A DNA stretch of 64,000 nucleotides. It comes from Helcococcus kunzii ATCC 51366. Its GTDB lineage: Bacteria; Bacillota; Clostridia; Tissierellales; Peptoniphilaceae. Each line of letters opens with the position of its first letter. Position 1 is the first letter of the stretch. The stretch lies in the NCBI RefSeq assembly GCF_000245755.1, contig NZ_JH601088.1, positions 1,887,870-1,951,869 on the forward strand. Reading direction: 5' to 3'. The notes beneath the pieces were generated by a model, which had not been told where the DNA came from, did not search any database, and saw only the letters and a list, made by a program, of their open reading frames with translations. Below are positions 44,621 through 54,070 of this stretch, piece after piece. Made by a program: the position numbers and the translations under genes.

Positions 44621-45466
44621 ATGACTAAGAAAAGAGGTTTAGGTAGAGGACTTGGTGCTTTGATTCCAGATAAAAAGGAAGTTGAAGAAGTAAATGATTT
44701 AGATCAGGTCGAATATATTAAATTAAAGGATATTGTCGCAAGTAGTGACAATCCAAGAAAAAACTTTGATGAAGAAAGTATTAAGAGTTTAGCTGATTCT
44801 ATTAAAATGTATGGCGTTTTGCAACCATTAGTCCTTATAAAAAATGGTGAGAAATATGATATAGTTGCTGGAGAAAGAAGATATAGAGCAGCTAAATTAA
44901 TAAAGTTAGATGAAGTGCCAGCTATAGTTAAAAATTTAACTAATAAAGATAAAGATATGATCTCTATGGTTGAGAACATTCAAAGAGAAGATTTGAATCC
45001 ATACGAAGAAGCTCAAGCATATAGCAATATTATGAAACAATACGATATGACTCAAAATGAACTAAGTGATGTGATTGGAAAATCAAGAACATATATTGCA
45101 AATATGGTTAGATTATTATCTCTTGATGAGTTTACAATTCAAGAATTAGAAAAAGGAAATATAACATCATCACAAGGTAGAGCGCTATTAGGGATAGAGG
45201 ATATTGCTGAAAGACGAGAATATCTTGATAAATTGATAAAAAAAGAAATAACTGTAAATGATTTAGAGAAAAAGAGAACGACAAAAACAAAAGTTAAGAA
45301 AAAGCCTAAAGATATCTTTATTAGGGATATTGAAGATAGATTAAAAGAATCTTTAGGTACAAAAGTTAGTGTTAAAAAATCTAGAAATAAGTGGAATGTA
45401 AACATTGAGTTTGCGAATGATGAACAAATTGAGGATTTTTTATTAAAATATAATATTGGAGAATAA
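44621..45466 (+). CDS. parB: Chromosome partitioning protein ParB/Spo0J
   Basis: 281-residue CTPase and DNA-clamp protein. N-terminal RGLGRGLGALIPDK, CTP-binding GERRYRAAKL near residue 87, arginine-patch-like ENIQREDLNPYEEA near 118, helix-turn-helix around TQNELSDVIGKSRTYIANMVRLL near 147-170. The ATG at 44621 follows AGGTGAAT; the earlier GTG 44615 lies inside that site. It must recognise the CATATG-centred parS, so its helix-turn-helix may show specificity differences from Spo0J. Confidence 0.95.
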   Translation: MTKKRGLGRGLGALIPDKKEVEEVNDLDQVEYIKLKDIVASSDNPRKNFDEESIKSLADSIKMYGVLQPLVLIKNGEKYDIVAGERRYRAAKLIKLDEVPAIVKNLTNKDKDMISMVENIQREDLNPYEEAQAYSNIMKQYDMTQNELSDVIGKSRTYIANMVRLLSLDEFTIQELEKGNITSSQGRALLGIEDIAERREYLDKLIKKEITVNDLEKKRTTKTKVKKKPKDIFIRDIEDRLKESLGTKVSVKKSRNKWNVNIEFANDEQIEDFLLKYNIGE

Positions 45467-45467
45467 T

Positions 45468-46208
45468 ATGGACTATTTATTAATTATTATTATTGTTCTA
45501 ATTACTTCACTTTTATTTATTAACTTATATAAAGTAAACGACTTGTCCTACAAACTTATGAGGGTAAGAAAAAGATACGATAGATTGTTAAGAGGTAGGG
45601 GAGAGTTAAATTTAGAAGAATTATTGGCGTCTCAATCCGCAGATATTGATACAGTATTAAAGAAAATCGAAGAGTATGAAGTTATAAATAACAATTTACA
45701 AAATGAATTTAGTGAAAAGAGTTCGGGTATTGCGGCACGACTTAATGGAGAAATTGAAGATTTAAATAGTACTCTTACTGAAAGATTAAACATGCTTGAA
45801 GAAAATGAAAAACTACATTTTAACTCTTTGAATGAAAAATTAGATATATCGATTGAGGATATTACAAAGAAACAATCTAGTGATATCAATAGAATAGTTA
45901 AATCAAATGATGAATTTAAGGAAGAGTTATCTACAAGTACTGAAAAGATGTTAAAAACAATAAATGATAGATTAGCTTTTGCAGTGCAAAAACAAATCAT
46001 TCATAGATATAATGCATTAGAAAATCAAAGTGGAGAATTATCTTTCACAATGATTTTACTTGACCAATTTAATAATGGTATAATGATTACTAGTATAAAC
46101 GGTAGGGAAAGTTCCTATGCTTATGCTAAAGAAATAAAAAGTGGTAAGACAGAGCTAGCTTGTTCACCAGAGGAAGAAGAAGCTCTAAATAAATTATTGA
46201 ACAAATAA
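45468..46208 (+). CDS. DUF4446 family membrane protein with coiled-coil insert
   Basis: 246 aa: one N-terminal membrane helix (DYLLIIIIVLITSLLFINLY), the family segment MRVRKRYDRLLRGRGELNLEELL, a long Glu/Lys-rich predicted coiled coil (about residues 60-175) and the C-terminal DUF4446 signature FTMILLDQFNNGIMITSINGRES. Usual members have about 160-175 residues, so the coiled coil is an expansion. The gene typically follows parB; here the ATG is one base after the parB stop with GGAG upstream. Function unknown. Confidence 0.8.
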   Translation: MDYLLIIIIVLITSLLFINLYKVNDLSYKLMRVRKRYDRLLRGRGELNLEELLASQSADIDTVLKKIEEYEVINNNLQNEFSEKSSGIAARLNGEIEDLNSTLTERLNMLEENEKLHFNSLNEKLDISIEDITKKQSSDINRIVKSNDEFKEELSTSTEKMLKTINDRLAFAVQKQIIHRYNALENQSGELSFTMILLDQFNNGIMITSINGRESSYAYAKEIKSGKTELACSPEEEEALNKLLNK

Positions 46209-46233
46209 TAAAAATTTGGAAGAAGGAGAAATC

Positions 46234-47229
46234 ATGGCATTACAAATTATAGAAGAAATGAAAGAACAAATCATTGGTAAAAATAGAAGAATAGTTTTAC
46301 CGGAAGCAACAGATAAGAGAATTTTAACTGCTGCTCAAAAAATAAAAGAAGAAGGTATCATTACACCGATTCTTTTAGGAAATCATGAAGAAATCAAAAA
46401 AGTTCAAGATGAATTTGGATTTAATTTAGATGGTATTGAAATTAGAGACCCAGAAACAGATGAAAAATTCGAAGAATATGTAGATGCTTTTGTAGAATTA
46501 AGAAAAGGAAAAGCTACAAGAGAACAAGCGGTTGAAATATTAAAAGATGTAAACTATTTTGGTACAATGATGGTTCAAATGGGTGATGCTGATGGTTTAG
46601 TTTCAGGAGCAATCCATACAACAGGTGATACTGTTAGACCAGCTTTACAAATTATTAAAACAAAACCAGGTGTTTCAAGAACATCAGGTGTAATGATTAT
46701 GCTAGGTAAAGAAGGAGAAAAATATTTATTCTCAGATATAGCAATTAACACATCTTTAGATGCACAACAATTAGGAGAAATAGCTGTTGAATCAGCTCGT
46801 ACTGCAAGAGTTTTTGGTATTAATCCAAAAGTTGCTTTATTATCATTCTCAACAAGAGGATCTGCAGTTACTCCAGAAACTACAAAAGTAGCAGAAGCAG
46901 TAAAAATTGCTAATGAAATCTGTGAAGAAAAAGGTTACGAATTTGATATTGATGGGGAAATGCAATTTGATGCTGCAGTGTCAAGAACTGTTGCTGACTT
47001 AAAATTCCCAACATCTAAAGTTGCTGGTCAAGCAAATGTATTTGTTTTCCCAAGTCTTGAAGCTGGAAATATCGGATATAAAATTGCTCAAAGATTAGGT
47101 GGTTACACAGCTGTAGGACCAATCTTACAAGGATTAAATAAACCAGTAAATGACTTATCTAGAGGATGTAACTCAGAAGATGTTTATATGACATCAATCG
47201 TTACAGCTGCACAAGTTAGAGATTTATAA
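46234..47229 (+). CDS. pta: Phosphate acetyltransferase
   Basis: 331-residue Pta of the PTA_PTB family; converts acetyl-CoA and phosphate to acetyl-P, feeding acetate kinase for ATP. Family features: RRIVLPEATDKRILTAAQKI at the N-terminus, GAIHTTGDTVRPALQIIKT near residue 130, SFSTRGSA near 208 and GYTAVGPILQGLNKPVNDLSRGC-type end. The ATG at 46234 has AAGGAG; the in-frame TTG 46216 does not. No ackA is adjacent. Confidence 0.92.
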   Translation: MALQIIEEMKEQIIGKNRRIVLPEATDKRILTAAQKIKEEGIITPILLGNHEEIKKVQDEFGFNLDGIEIRDPETDEKFEEYVDAFVELRKGKATREQAVEILKDVNYFGTMMVQMGDADGLVSGAIHTTGDTVRPALQIIKTKPGVSRTSGVMIMLGKEGEKYLFSDIAINTSLDAQQLGEIAVESARTARVFGINPKVALLSFSTRGSAVTPETTKVAEAVKIANEICEEKGYEFDIDGEMQFDAAVSRTVADLKFPTSKVAGQANVFVFPSLEAGNIGYKIAQRLGGYTAVGPILQGLNKPVNDLSRGCNSEDVYMTSIVTAAQVRDL

Positions 47230-47248
47230 AATATAAATTAAGCATTTG

Positions 47249-47308
47249 ACCTGCTTTTGTCTTAAATGATTTGATCAATTAAAGGCAGAAGCAGGTTTAT
47301 TTTTTTTG
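47249..47308 (+). terminator. Terminator after pta
   Basis: ACCTGCTTTTGTCTT pairs imperfectly with AAAGGCAGAAGCAGGT (loop about 17 nt), followed by TTATTTTTTTT. Confidence 0.85.
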
Positions 47309-47316
47309 GAGAAAAT

Positions 47317-47994
47317 ATGATAGGAATAATTGGCGCAATGCCACCAGAAGTAGATGCATTAAAAAATAAAATGCATAAAATAAATGAAATAGAATATTTT
47401 GGAGTACATTTTACCGAAGGAGAAATAAATCAAAAACAAGTAGTTCTTTGTCTTAGTGGAGTTGGAAAAGTTAATGCAACCATTTCAACTACCTTGATGA
47501 TTACCAAATATAATCCGGAATATATAATAAATATTGGAACTGCAGGTGGAATGGATCCTGAAGAAAACACATTAGATATTGTCATATCAGAAAAAGTTAT
47601 ACAACATGATTTTGATACCTCATATATCGATGGTCATGAAGGGGTTGGTATAACTGTTCAAGCAGATAGAGATTTAGCAAGAAAGGTTGTAAAAGCTTTT
47701 GAAAAATCAAAACTAGACGCCAAACTTCATTATGGAGATATAATAAGCGGAGATTTATTTGTAGGAGAAGAGAGTAAAATATTAGAATTAATGGAAAAAT
47801 TTCCAACAGCAATAGCTTGTGAAATGGAGGCAGGAGCGGTATCACAAACTTGTAAAAGATTAGAAACTCCATTCATTATCGTAAGAGCGTTGTCTGATAT
47901 TGTTCATCACGACAATAGTGGTATAGACTTTATGAAAAATGTTGAAATAACTAGTGAGAGAAGTGCAGAGATGGTTGTTCAATTGCTCTCATAA
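47317..47994 (+). CDS. mtnN: 5'-methylthioadenosine/S-adenosylhomocysteine nucleosidase
   Basis: 225-residue hydrolase that removes adenine from methylthioadenosine and S-adenosylhomocysteine. Family features: IGIIGAMPPEVDALKNKM at the start, INIGTAGGMDP near 71-81, the catalytic glutamate region ACEMEAGAVSQTC near 168-180 and VRALSDIVHHD near 189-199 with catalytic Asp. GGAG precedes the ATG. Confidence 0.94.
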   Translation: MIGIIGAMPPEVDALKNKMHKINEIEYFGVHFTEGEINQKQVVLCLSGVGKVNATISTTLMITKYNPEYIINIGTAGGMDPEENTLDIVISEKVIQHDFDTSYIDGHEGVGITVQADRDLARKVVKAFEKSKLDAKLHYGDIISGDLFVGEESKILELMEKFPTAIACEMEAGAVSQTCKRLETPFIIVRALSDIVHHDNSGIDFMKNVEITSERSAEMVVQLLS

Positions 47995-48014
47995 GATAAT
48001 AGACAATAACATAA

Positions 48015-48236
48015 TATACAATAATATATTATTGCATATCATATTATTGTAATATTAAATGGAGAAATGAATTAGTAAATCAAAAAGTTTTAGATAATTT
48101 GATTGAAAAATCACTTAATTTTTCTTTTTCAAGTGCATCTTATTGGATAACTAGTTTATCAGGATTTTACGATGTACATTCATCAAAAGATATAAAATTA
48201 ATTAGCTTAGAAGAAATGTATAAATTATCTAATTAA
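48015..48236 (+). pseudogene. Possible gene remnant without start codon
   Basis: An open frame with protein-like composition (WRNELVNQKVLDNLIEK, then SSASYWITSLSGFYDVHSSK) ends at TAA 48234-48236 but has no ATG, GTG or TTG near its upstream limit. It may be the 3' end of a decayed gene. No family recognised. An AT-rich inverted repeat ACAATAATAT/ATATTATTGT (48018-48050) overlaps its start. Confidence 0.25.
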
Positions 48237-48245
48237 AAATATAAA

Positions 48246-48289
48246 GAGGCTAAAGTGAGATGTAATTTTTTCACAATAGCCTCTTTTTT
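48246..48289. terminator. Bidirectional terminator before the XRE-TPR gene
   Basis: GAGGCTA/TAGCCTC stem with a 24-nt loop and TTTTTT following on the plus strand; an A-run precedes it, so it serves the convergent XRE gene too. Confidence 0.75.
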
Positions 48290-48293
48290 GATT

Positions 48294-49316
48294 TTAACTT
48301 GAGAGCTCGTCAATTTTAGAATTTATTTTATCTACGAATGAGCCAAATTTGATATTCCATTCATCCTTAAGAAGTTTTAATGTGTTTTTGTAAGCTTTTA
48401 TTGCATTTTTCTTGTCTCCTAGTAGTATATAACAATGTGCAATTGAAATATAATAGTCAGAAAAACGTGGTTTTTCTTGTGCATCAAACGCCTGTTTCCA
48501 GACAGGTATAGCCTCTTCGTAACATTCATTTTTTGAAAGAGAGTTTGCAACTGCAAATAGTACTCTCCAATCATTATTATATTTCTTCGCTAAAGCTTTG
48601 TATTCTTTTTTAACACTGTCAAATCCGTGCTTAATTTCTTTAATAAATATTGTGTAATACTCATTTAATTCATCAGGATTTTTAATATAAGATTCTTTTA
48701 ATACTCTATTTGCATCATTTAATCTTTTATCGTCAATAAGGTTATCTAAAAGATAGAAATAAAGTTTTTTATTTTCTGGGGCGATAAGTAAAGTTTTTTC
48801 ATAATAGTCTATTAGTTCATGGTGATTTGCTACGTCCCAATCATAAATAGCTCCTCCTGAAGCATTATTTATTGTGTTTATATCAAATTTCGTATTAGGC
48901 TTTAATTCTAAAGCTTTCTTTCCATACTCAACAGCTTTCTTTCTTAGCATTTTTGCATGTGAGATATATAGATCTCCAAGCATTGAGTTTGCTTTATAGT
49001 TTTTAGAATCCTTTGTCAATTGGTCTAAAAGAAATTTTTCATATCGTTCAAATTCTAAATTAGTTAATGGTTTTTGATTTCCTAATAAAGCTCCTATTTT
49101 TTCGTATTGTTTTTCAACAGAATATTCAAATAAATCATCAATATTTACACCAAAAATATTTGCTATTTCAGGCAATAAATTAATATCCGGTTGAGAAAAG
49201 TTATTTTCCCATTTACTAATTGCTTGATTTGAGAGGTGAAGTTTTTCGCCTAACTGTGTTTGACTCAATCCTGCCTCAATTCGTAAATGTTTAATAGTAT
49301 CTCCAATTGTTCTCAT
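48294..49316 (-). CDS. XRE-family regulator with C-terminal TPR repeats
   Basis: 340 aa. N-terminal helix-turn-helix (residues 1-62: IKHLRIEAGLSQTQLGEKLHLSNQAISKWE) followed by about 270 residues of helical repeats with TPR-like spacing (AKMLRKKAVEYGKKALELKPN, HCYILLGDKKNAIKAYKNTLKLL). Such architecture is found in peptide- or ligand-sensing regulators of Firmicutes. AAGGAGG precedes ATG 49316. It stands alone, divergent from the large hexosaminidase gene, with a 555-bp gap between them. No signal peptide gene is visible nearby. Confidence 0.85.
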   Translation of the reverse strand: MRTIGDTIKHLRIEAGLSQTQLGEKLHLSNQAISKWENNFSQPDINLLPEIANIFGVNIDDLFEYSVEKQYEKIGALLGNQKPLTNLEFERYEKFLLDQLTKDSKNYKANSMLGDLYISHAKMLRKKAVEYGKKALELKPNTKFDINTINNASGGAIYDWDVANHHELIDYYEKTLLIAPENKKLYFYLLDNLIDDKRLNDANRVLKESYIKNPDELNEYYTIFIKEIKHGFDSVKKEYKALAKKYNNDWRVLFAVANSLSKNECYEEAIPVWKQAFDAQEKPRFSDYYISIAHCYILLGDKKNAIKAYKNTLKLLKDEWNIKFGSFVDKINSKIDELSS

Positions 49317-49871
49317 ACATTCCTCCTTTATAGTATTTATTTAAGATATCTTATACTTATATTGTATTACAATAAAATAAAACAACAATTGGAAATTAGT
49401 TGTTATTTATATCAAAATGGTTGATTTAATAGGAAGCGAGGAGCTTACACTTTTTTCAATACATAATATAAGATAAAGAAGTATTTTTGTTGGATATTCT
49501 ATGATCAGAACTTTTTAAATGATGAAAATGTTATTAAAAATAATTAACAATTATGGTTGTAGTGGTAATTACGACTTAGTGATATGGTAACCGGTTTCGT
49601 AAATCGATTTAAATTATAAATTAAACGAAAAATATTAAGATGCGTTTTCATTTTTTGATATAATCACATATAGAAACGGTTGAATTACACGAAAATAAAG
49701 TATATTAATAAAATATTATGTTATTTAATATTTCTTATATGTAAAGAATTAGAACAAAATATTTTTTTTACCTTATTTAAAGGTAATGACCATTCAAAAT
49801 TTGTAGTTTCTAATTAAACATTAAATAATGAACAATATTTTCAATTAACTCAAAAATGCAGGAGGAGAAAA
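49317..49871. other. 555-bp intergenic region upstream of the GH20 surface enzyme
   Basis: AT-rich, no convincing gene. AACCGGTT lies at 49589-49596 inside an imperfect LacI-type palindrome (GTAACCGGTTTC), and a related GAAACGGTT occurs at about 49673-49681. A TATAAT at 49659-49664 is the best -10 for the enzyme gene but its -35 is poor. If used, the leader would be about 200 nt. Confidence 0.4.
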
Positions 49872-52800
49872 ATGCATAGGAACAAAACGATGAGCAAAAT
49901 GTTGTCTATATTTTTAAGCATCATAATGCTATTAAGTGGAACATTTGTAAACACAGCAAAAGCTGTAGAATCCGACGATATTTATGTTGGAAAGAAAAAT
50001 GAAAATCTACTTTTAAATAAGCCAGTTGAAGCTAGCGATTTTGAAATAGAAAAATTCAATCCTACTAAGGCGGTAGATGGCAATGATGAAACTAGATGGG
50101 CAACAAATACTAATGTTAAAAATCCATCTTTAGAAGTGGATTTGACACAATTAACTAAGATCCAAAGTGTTGTCCTAAGATGGGAAAGAGCAAAGGAAGC
50201 GCAAAACATTATTGCTTATAAAATAGAAGCGCTGAAAGATGGTGAATATACTACAATATATACACAAACTGAAAAGAAAAATGAACAAAATCAAATTATC
50301 AATTTTGATAAAGAAATATTGACTGAAAAGTTAAAATTGACTGTTACAGAATTTGATGGCGGAAGATTAAATTGGCCAAATGTTGGTTTATATGAAATAG
50401 AAGCATATTCTCATAATAAAACAACACTTGGTGAAACGACAGAATTAGATGAGATAGAAGCACTTGAACTAAATGAAGATAAGACTGCTTTGGTTTTACC
50501 TGAAGTAGAAAATGGAGAATTAAAAATCAAATCTTCATCAAAAGATCAAGTAATTGATGTTGACGGAAAAGTTTATGAACCATTAGTAGACACAAGTGTT
50601 AAATTAACTCTTGAACTTAAAAAAGATGACAAAGTATTTACAAAAGAGTTTACTGTAGAAGTTCCTGGTAAGTATGATAATGCTGGGGAAAATGCCGCAC
50701 CTAAAGTAATACCAGACATTCAAGAATGGCATGGAACTACAGGAAATACAACAATTGATGCAAAAACTGGTATAGTTGCTCCAAGTGAATTTAATTTTGC
50801 TAAAGAAGAATATCTAAAAGAATTAGGATATAGAGATATTAAATTAGTTGATGGAGAAGCTGAAAATACTATAACTTTTGTAAAAGTTGAAAATAAAGGA
50901 TATGGTAAAGAAGGTTACTATATCAATATTCAAGAAGGAAATATAACAATAGAAGCTGAAGATGTTACTGGAGCATTTTATGCAACTAGAACACTTCTTC
51001 AAATAGGACAAAACATTCCAAATGGGGAAATTAGAGATTATCCTAAGTTTGATGTAAGAGGATTTATGATAGATACAGGTAGAAAGTTTATACCTGTAAG
51101 AACAATGAATCAATTATTGGATAATATGGCTTACTATAAGCTTAATGATTTACATGTTCATTTAAATGATAACTATATTTTCTTAGATCAATATGGAACA
51201 GATCCACAAGTAGCTCTTGAAAAAGCTGAAGCTGGATTTAGATTAGAATCAGAAGTAGAAGGATTAACTTCTGAAGATCACTATACAAAAGAAGAGTTTA
51301 GACAACTTGTACAAGATGCAAAAAACAGGGGAATCAATATCGTTCCTGAAATTGATGTGCCTGCGCACTCACTTGCATTTATTAGGGTAAGACCTGATTT
51401 AATGTACAAAAATCCAATTATCGGACATAGAGGAAATATTGAAAAAGCGGCAATGTTTGATTTAAATAATCCAGAAACATTACCATTTATCAAGAGTATT
51501 TTTGATGAACAAATGGATGGGGAAGATGCAAACTTTGCAGGATTAGATGTAATCGACTTTGGTGCGGATGAATACTACGGTACAAACGAAGAATACAGAA
51601 AATTTGTACAAGATATGCTTACCTATTTAGATGGTAAAGGCGTTAAATCTAGATTCTGGGGTTCTCTATCAAGTAAAACAGGAAATACTCCTGTAAAATT
51701 AGATGGAGCGCAAATGGACATTTGGAATACCGGATGGCAAAATCCAAATAAAGCTATAGAAATGGGATTTGATATTATCAATATCACTGATGTGCCAACA
51801 TATATGGTACCTAGTGGTAATGGTTCTAGAGGTGGATATGGTGACTTCTTAAACTTAAGACAAATGTATCAATGGCAACCTAACCATTTCAACACTGGTA
51901 ATGTAAATGAATCACATCCACAATTACTTGGTGGAGGATTCGCTATTTGGAATGATAATGTTGATAAACACGAAACTGGTATCACTTCTTATGATATATT
52001 CCAAAGATTCTTTGATGCACTTCCAGTAGTTGCGGATAGAACATGGAATTCTGATAGAGAAACATTAACATTTGAACAATTTAGTGAAAAAATAGATTCA
52101 AGAAAATATCCATATCTTTCAAGTTCAAATCCAATGTATTTACACGATTTTGAAAAGATGGATGTAAATTCAAAAGATTTAGGACAATATAACAATGAAA
52201 ATGTTAAGGTTGAAAAAGGTTATTTAGAATTTGGAGAAGATTCAAAATTAACTAGTGATTTAGAAGATTTAGGACCAGAATACAATATAAAAGCTACAGT
52301 ATCTGTAGAAGATATTAGTAAACCACAAATTTTATTTACAAATGGAGATACTACATTCTACCTAGTAAATGAAAATGGAAATATTGGATATAAATTTGAA
52401 TCTCATAATCATCAATATGATTTCAAACCTGTAGAGGGTGAAAAATTTGAAATCATAATTGAAGGTAGAGTTCAATCTACAAAGATATTTATAAATGGGG
52501 AAGAAGTTGGATTAATTAAAAATCCTGATAAGCCAAGAATGGCTGTTAATACTTTAGTTTTCCCATTGAAAGAAATTGGTAAAAATTCTTCAATAAAATT
52601 ATATGATTTAGAAATTAACAAGGGAAGATATGTTGATCCAAGTATAGTCATTCCAAAATCATATAAAGCATCAAGTGAAGAAACTGTCAATGCAACAGCA
52701 GCAGAAGGCCCAATTGAATTAGCGTTTGATGGAAATAAATCAACAATTTGGCATAGTCAATGGCAAAATGGTAAATTACCAATTACTATTGATATCGAAT

Positions 52801-53693
52801 TGGAAGATCTAACAAAATTAGCTTCATTCAACTACTTACCTAGAGCAAATGCTGGGAATGGTACAGTTAAGGGATACACTTTACAATATTCAACTAATGG
52901 GGAAGAATATAAAGAAGTGACATCAGGAAAATGGGAAGCAGACAATACTGAAAAATCAATTGATTTGGATGGATTAGAAGCAAGTCATTTAAGATTTATC
53001 ATTACTGAAGCCGTTGGTGATGTTTATGGTTCAGCAGCAGAAATTACAATCAAGAAAGTAAAAGATGAAGAAACTGACGAAACTGAAGACGAAACTGTTG
53101 ACGAAACAGAGAAAGAAACTGATGAAGAAACTGATGAAGAAACAGTAGACGAAACAGAAAAAGAAATCGATAAGGAAGAACATGGTTGGAGACAAAGAAA
53201 CGGTAAATGGTTATACTTCGATCATGGTAAACAAGCTAAATCCGAATGGAAATGGATAAATAAAACTTGGGAATACTTTAATTCTAAAGGTGAATCAATA
53301 GACCAAATTTATAAAGAAAATGGTATGCACTGGTTATCACTAGCTGGTCCAAACACAAGATATAAGAAGGGCTGGTGGACAAATCCAGAGAATGGTTCAA
53401 AATATTACTTTAGACAAAGTTCAGGTACAATGGTTAAAGGTAGACAGTTTGTTGATGGTTCATGGAGATATTTCAGAAACTCTGGAACAATGGCAACTGG
53501 CTGGCAAAAACTTCCATTAGGATGGATGTACTTTAGACCTGGTACTGGTACGCAAGCATTTGGATGGCAATGGATTGATGGTGTATGGAGATATCTAAGA
53601 CCATCAACAGGTACAAGAGTTTCCGGTAAACAATGGATTGACGGAAGATGGTACAACTTTACTTGGGATAGTAGACTAATAGGAAGAAGGTAA
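49872..53693 (+). CDS. Secreted, wall-associated GH20 beta-N-acetylhexosaminidase, multidomain
   Basis: 1273 aa. Signal peptide (about 1-31, ending TAKA), F5/8-type C (CBM32-like) domain (about 45-180), GH20b-like domain (about 275-385), GH20 barrel (from [18 protein letters not shown] near 388 to GGGFAIWND near 686) with [10 protein letters not shown] and the acid/base region FGADEYYG near 566 in place of the common GGDE. A LamG-like segment (770-920), a second F5/8-type C domain (926-1062), a Thr/Asp/Glu linker and wall-binding repeats ([15 protein letters not shown] type, 1105-1273) follow. It probably releases terminal GlcNAc/GalNAc from host glycans at the cell surface. AGGAGG precedes the ATG. 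Confidence 0.9.
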   Translation: MHRNKTMSKMLSIFLSIIMLLSGTFVNTAKAVESDDIYVGKKNENLLLNKPVEASDFEIEKFNPTKAVDGNDETRWATNTNVKNPSLEVDLTQLTKIQSVVLRWERAKEAQNIIAYKIEALKDGEYTTIYTQTEKKNEQNQIINFDKEILTEKLKLTVTEFDGGRLNWPNVGLYEIEAYSHNKTTLGETTELDEIEALELNEDKTALVLPEVENGELKIKSSSKDQVIDVDGKVYEPLVDTSVKLTLELKKDDKVFTKEFTVEVPGKYDNAGENAAPKVIPDIQEWHGTTGNTTIDAKTGIVAPSEFNFAKEEYLKELGYRDIKLVDGEAENTITFVKVENKGYGKEGYYINIQEGNITIEAEDVTGAFYATRTLLQIGQNIPNGEIRDYPKFDVRGFMIDTGRKFIPVRTMNQLLDNMAYYKLNDLHVHLNDNYIFLDQYGTDPQVALEKAEAGFRLESEVEGLTSEDHYTKEEFRQLVQDAKNRGINIVPEIDVPAHSLAFIRVRPDLMYKNPIIGHRGNIEKAAMFDLNNPETLPFIKSIFDEQMDGEDANFAGLDVIDFGADEYYGTNEEYRKFVQDMLTYLDGKGVKSRFWGSLSSKTGNTPVKLDGAQMDIWNTGWQNPNKAIEMGFDIINITDVPTYMVPSGNGSRGGYGDFLNLRQMYQWQPNHFNTGNVNESHPQLLGGGFAIWNDNVDKHETGITSYDIFQRFFDALPVVADRTWNSDRETLTFEQFSEKIDSRKYPYLSSSNPMYLHDFEKMDVNSKDLGQYNNENVKVEKGYLEFGEDSKLTSDLEDLGPEYNIKATVSVEDISKPQILFTNGDTTFYLVNENGNIGYKFESHNHQYDFKPVEGEKFEIIIEGRVQSTKIFINGEEVGLIKNPDKPRMAVNTLVFPLKEIGKNSSIKLYDLEINKGRYVDPSIVIPKSYKASSEETVNATAAEGPIELAFDGNKSTIWHSQWQNGKLPITIDIELEDLTKLASFNYLPRANAGNGTVKGYTLQYSTNGEEYKEVTSGKWEADNTEKSIDLDGLEASHLRFIITEAVGDVYGSAAEITIKKVKDEETDETEDETVDETEKETDEETDEETVDETEKEIDKEEHGWRQRNGKWLYFDHGKQAKSEWKWINKTWEYFNSKGESIDQIYKENGMHWLSLAGPNTRYKKGWWTNPENGSKYYFRQSSGTMVKGRQFVDGSWRYFRNSGTMATGWQKLPLGWMYFRPGTGTQAFGWQWIDGVWRYLRPSTGTRVSGKQWIDGRWYNFTWDSRLIGRR

Positions 53694-53720
53694 AAAAAGA
53701 GGCTTTGGCCTCTTTTTTTC
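53692..53720 (+). terminator. Terminator after the GH20 gene
   Basis: AGAGGC/GCCTCT stem followed by TTTTTTT, directly after the stop codon. Confidence 0.88.
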
Positions 53721-53805
53721 ATTACTATATATTTTTTGATGGAAAAATAAATGTCTAAATAGAATTCATCTCCTTTTTTACTTTGTATTTTTATTTTTCC
53801 TATTT

Positions 53806-53996
53806 AACCAAGTAAGATTTTTGTTAAATTTACTTGGTTATTTTAGATTTTGTAAATACCCAAGTAATTAGCATAAAATTATTACTTGGTTATATTAGAT
53901 TTTACAAATACCCAAGTAATTAGAGTAAAATTTTTACTTGGGAAAATTAAACATATACAAAATGCCAAGTAAATTTTAATATATTTCTACTTGGCA
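53806..53996. repeat. Array B: four tandem 52-53-bp hairpin repeats
   Basis: CCAAGTAA arms start at 53808, 53860, 53912 and 53965, each followed by the inverse TTACTTGG or TACTTGG about 15-23 bp on. The period is 52, 52, 53. The base pair flanking the arms changes as A:T, C:T, C:G and G:C across units. Linkers have a TTATTTTAGATTTTGTAAATA pattern. A fifth, diverged hairpin TACTAATC/GATTAGTA lies at 54011-54041. The array fills the gap between convergent GH20 and ftsH genes. Confidence 0.88.
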
Positions 53997-54070
53997 AAAG
54001 GAATTTTTGGTACTAATCAAATAAAATAATTCGATTAGTACTATTCCCTAATATTAGATTGTAAATTTAA

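Noticed and set aside
54009..54042. Terminator of ftsH in the last hairpin before its stop
   Set aside because: The TACTAATC/GATTAGTA stem has no T-run on the ftsH strand; it fits better as a diverged unit of array B.
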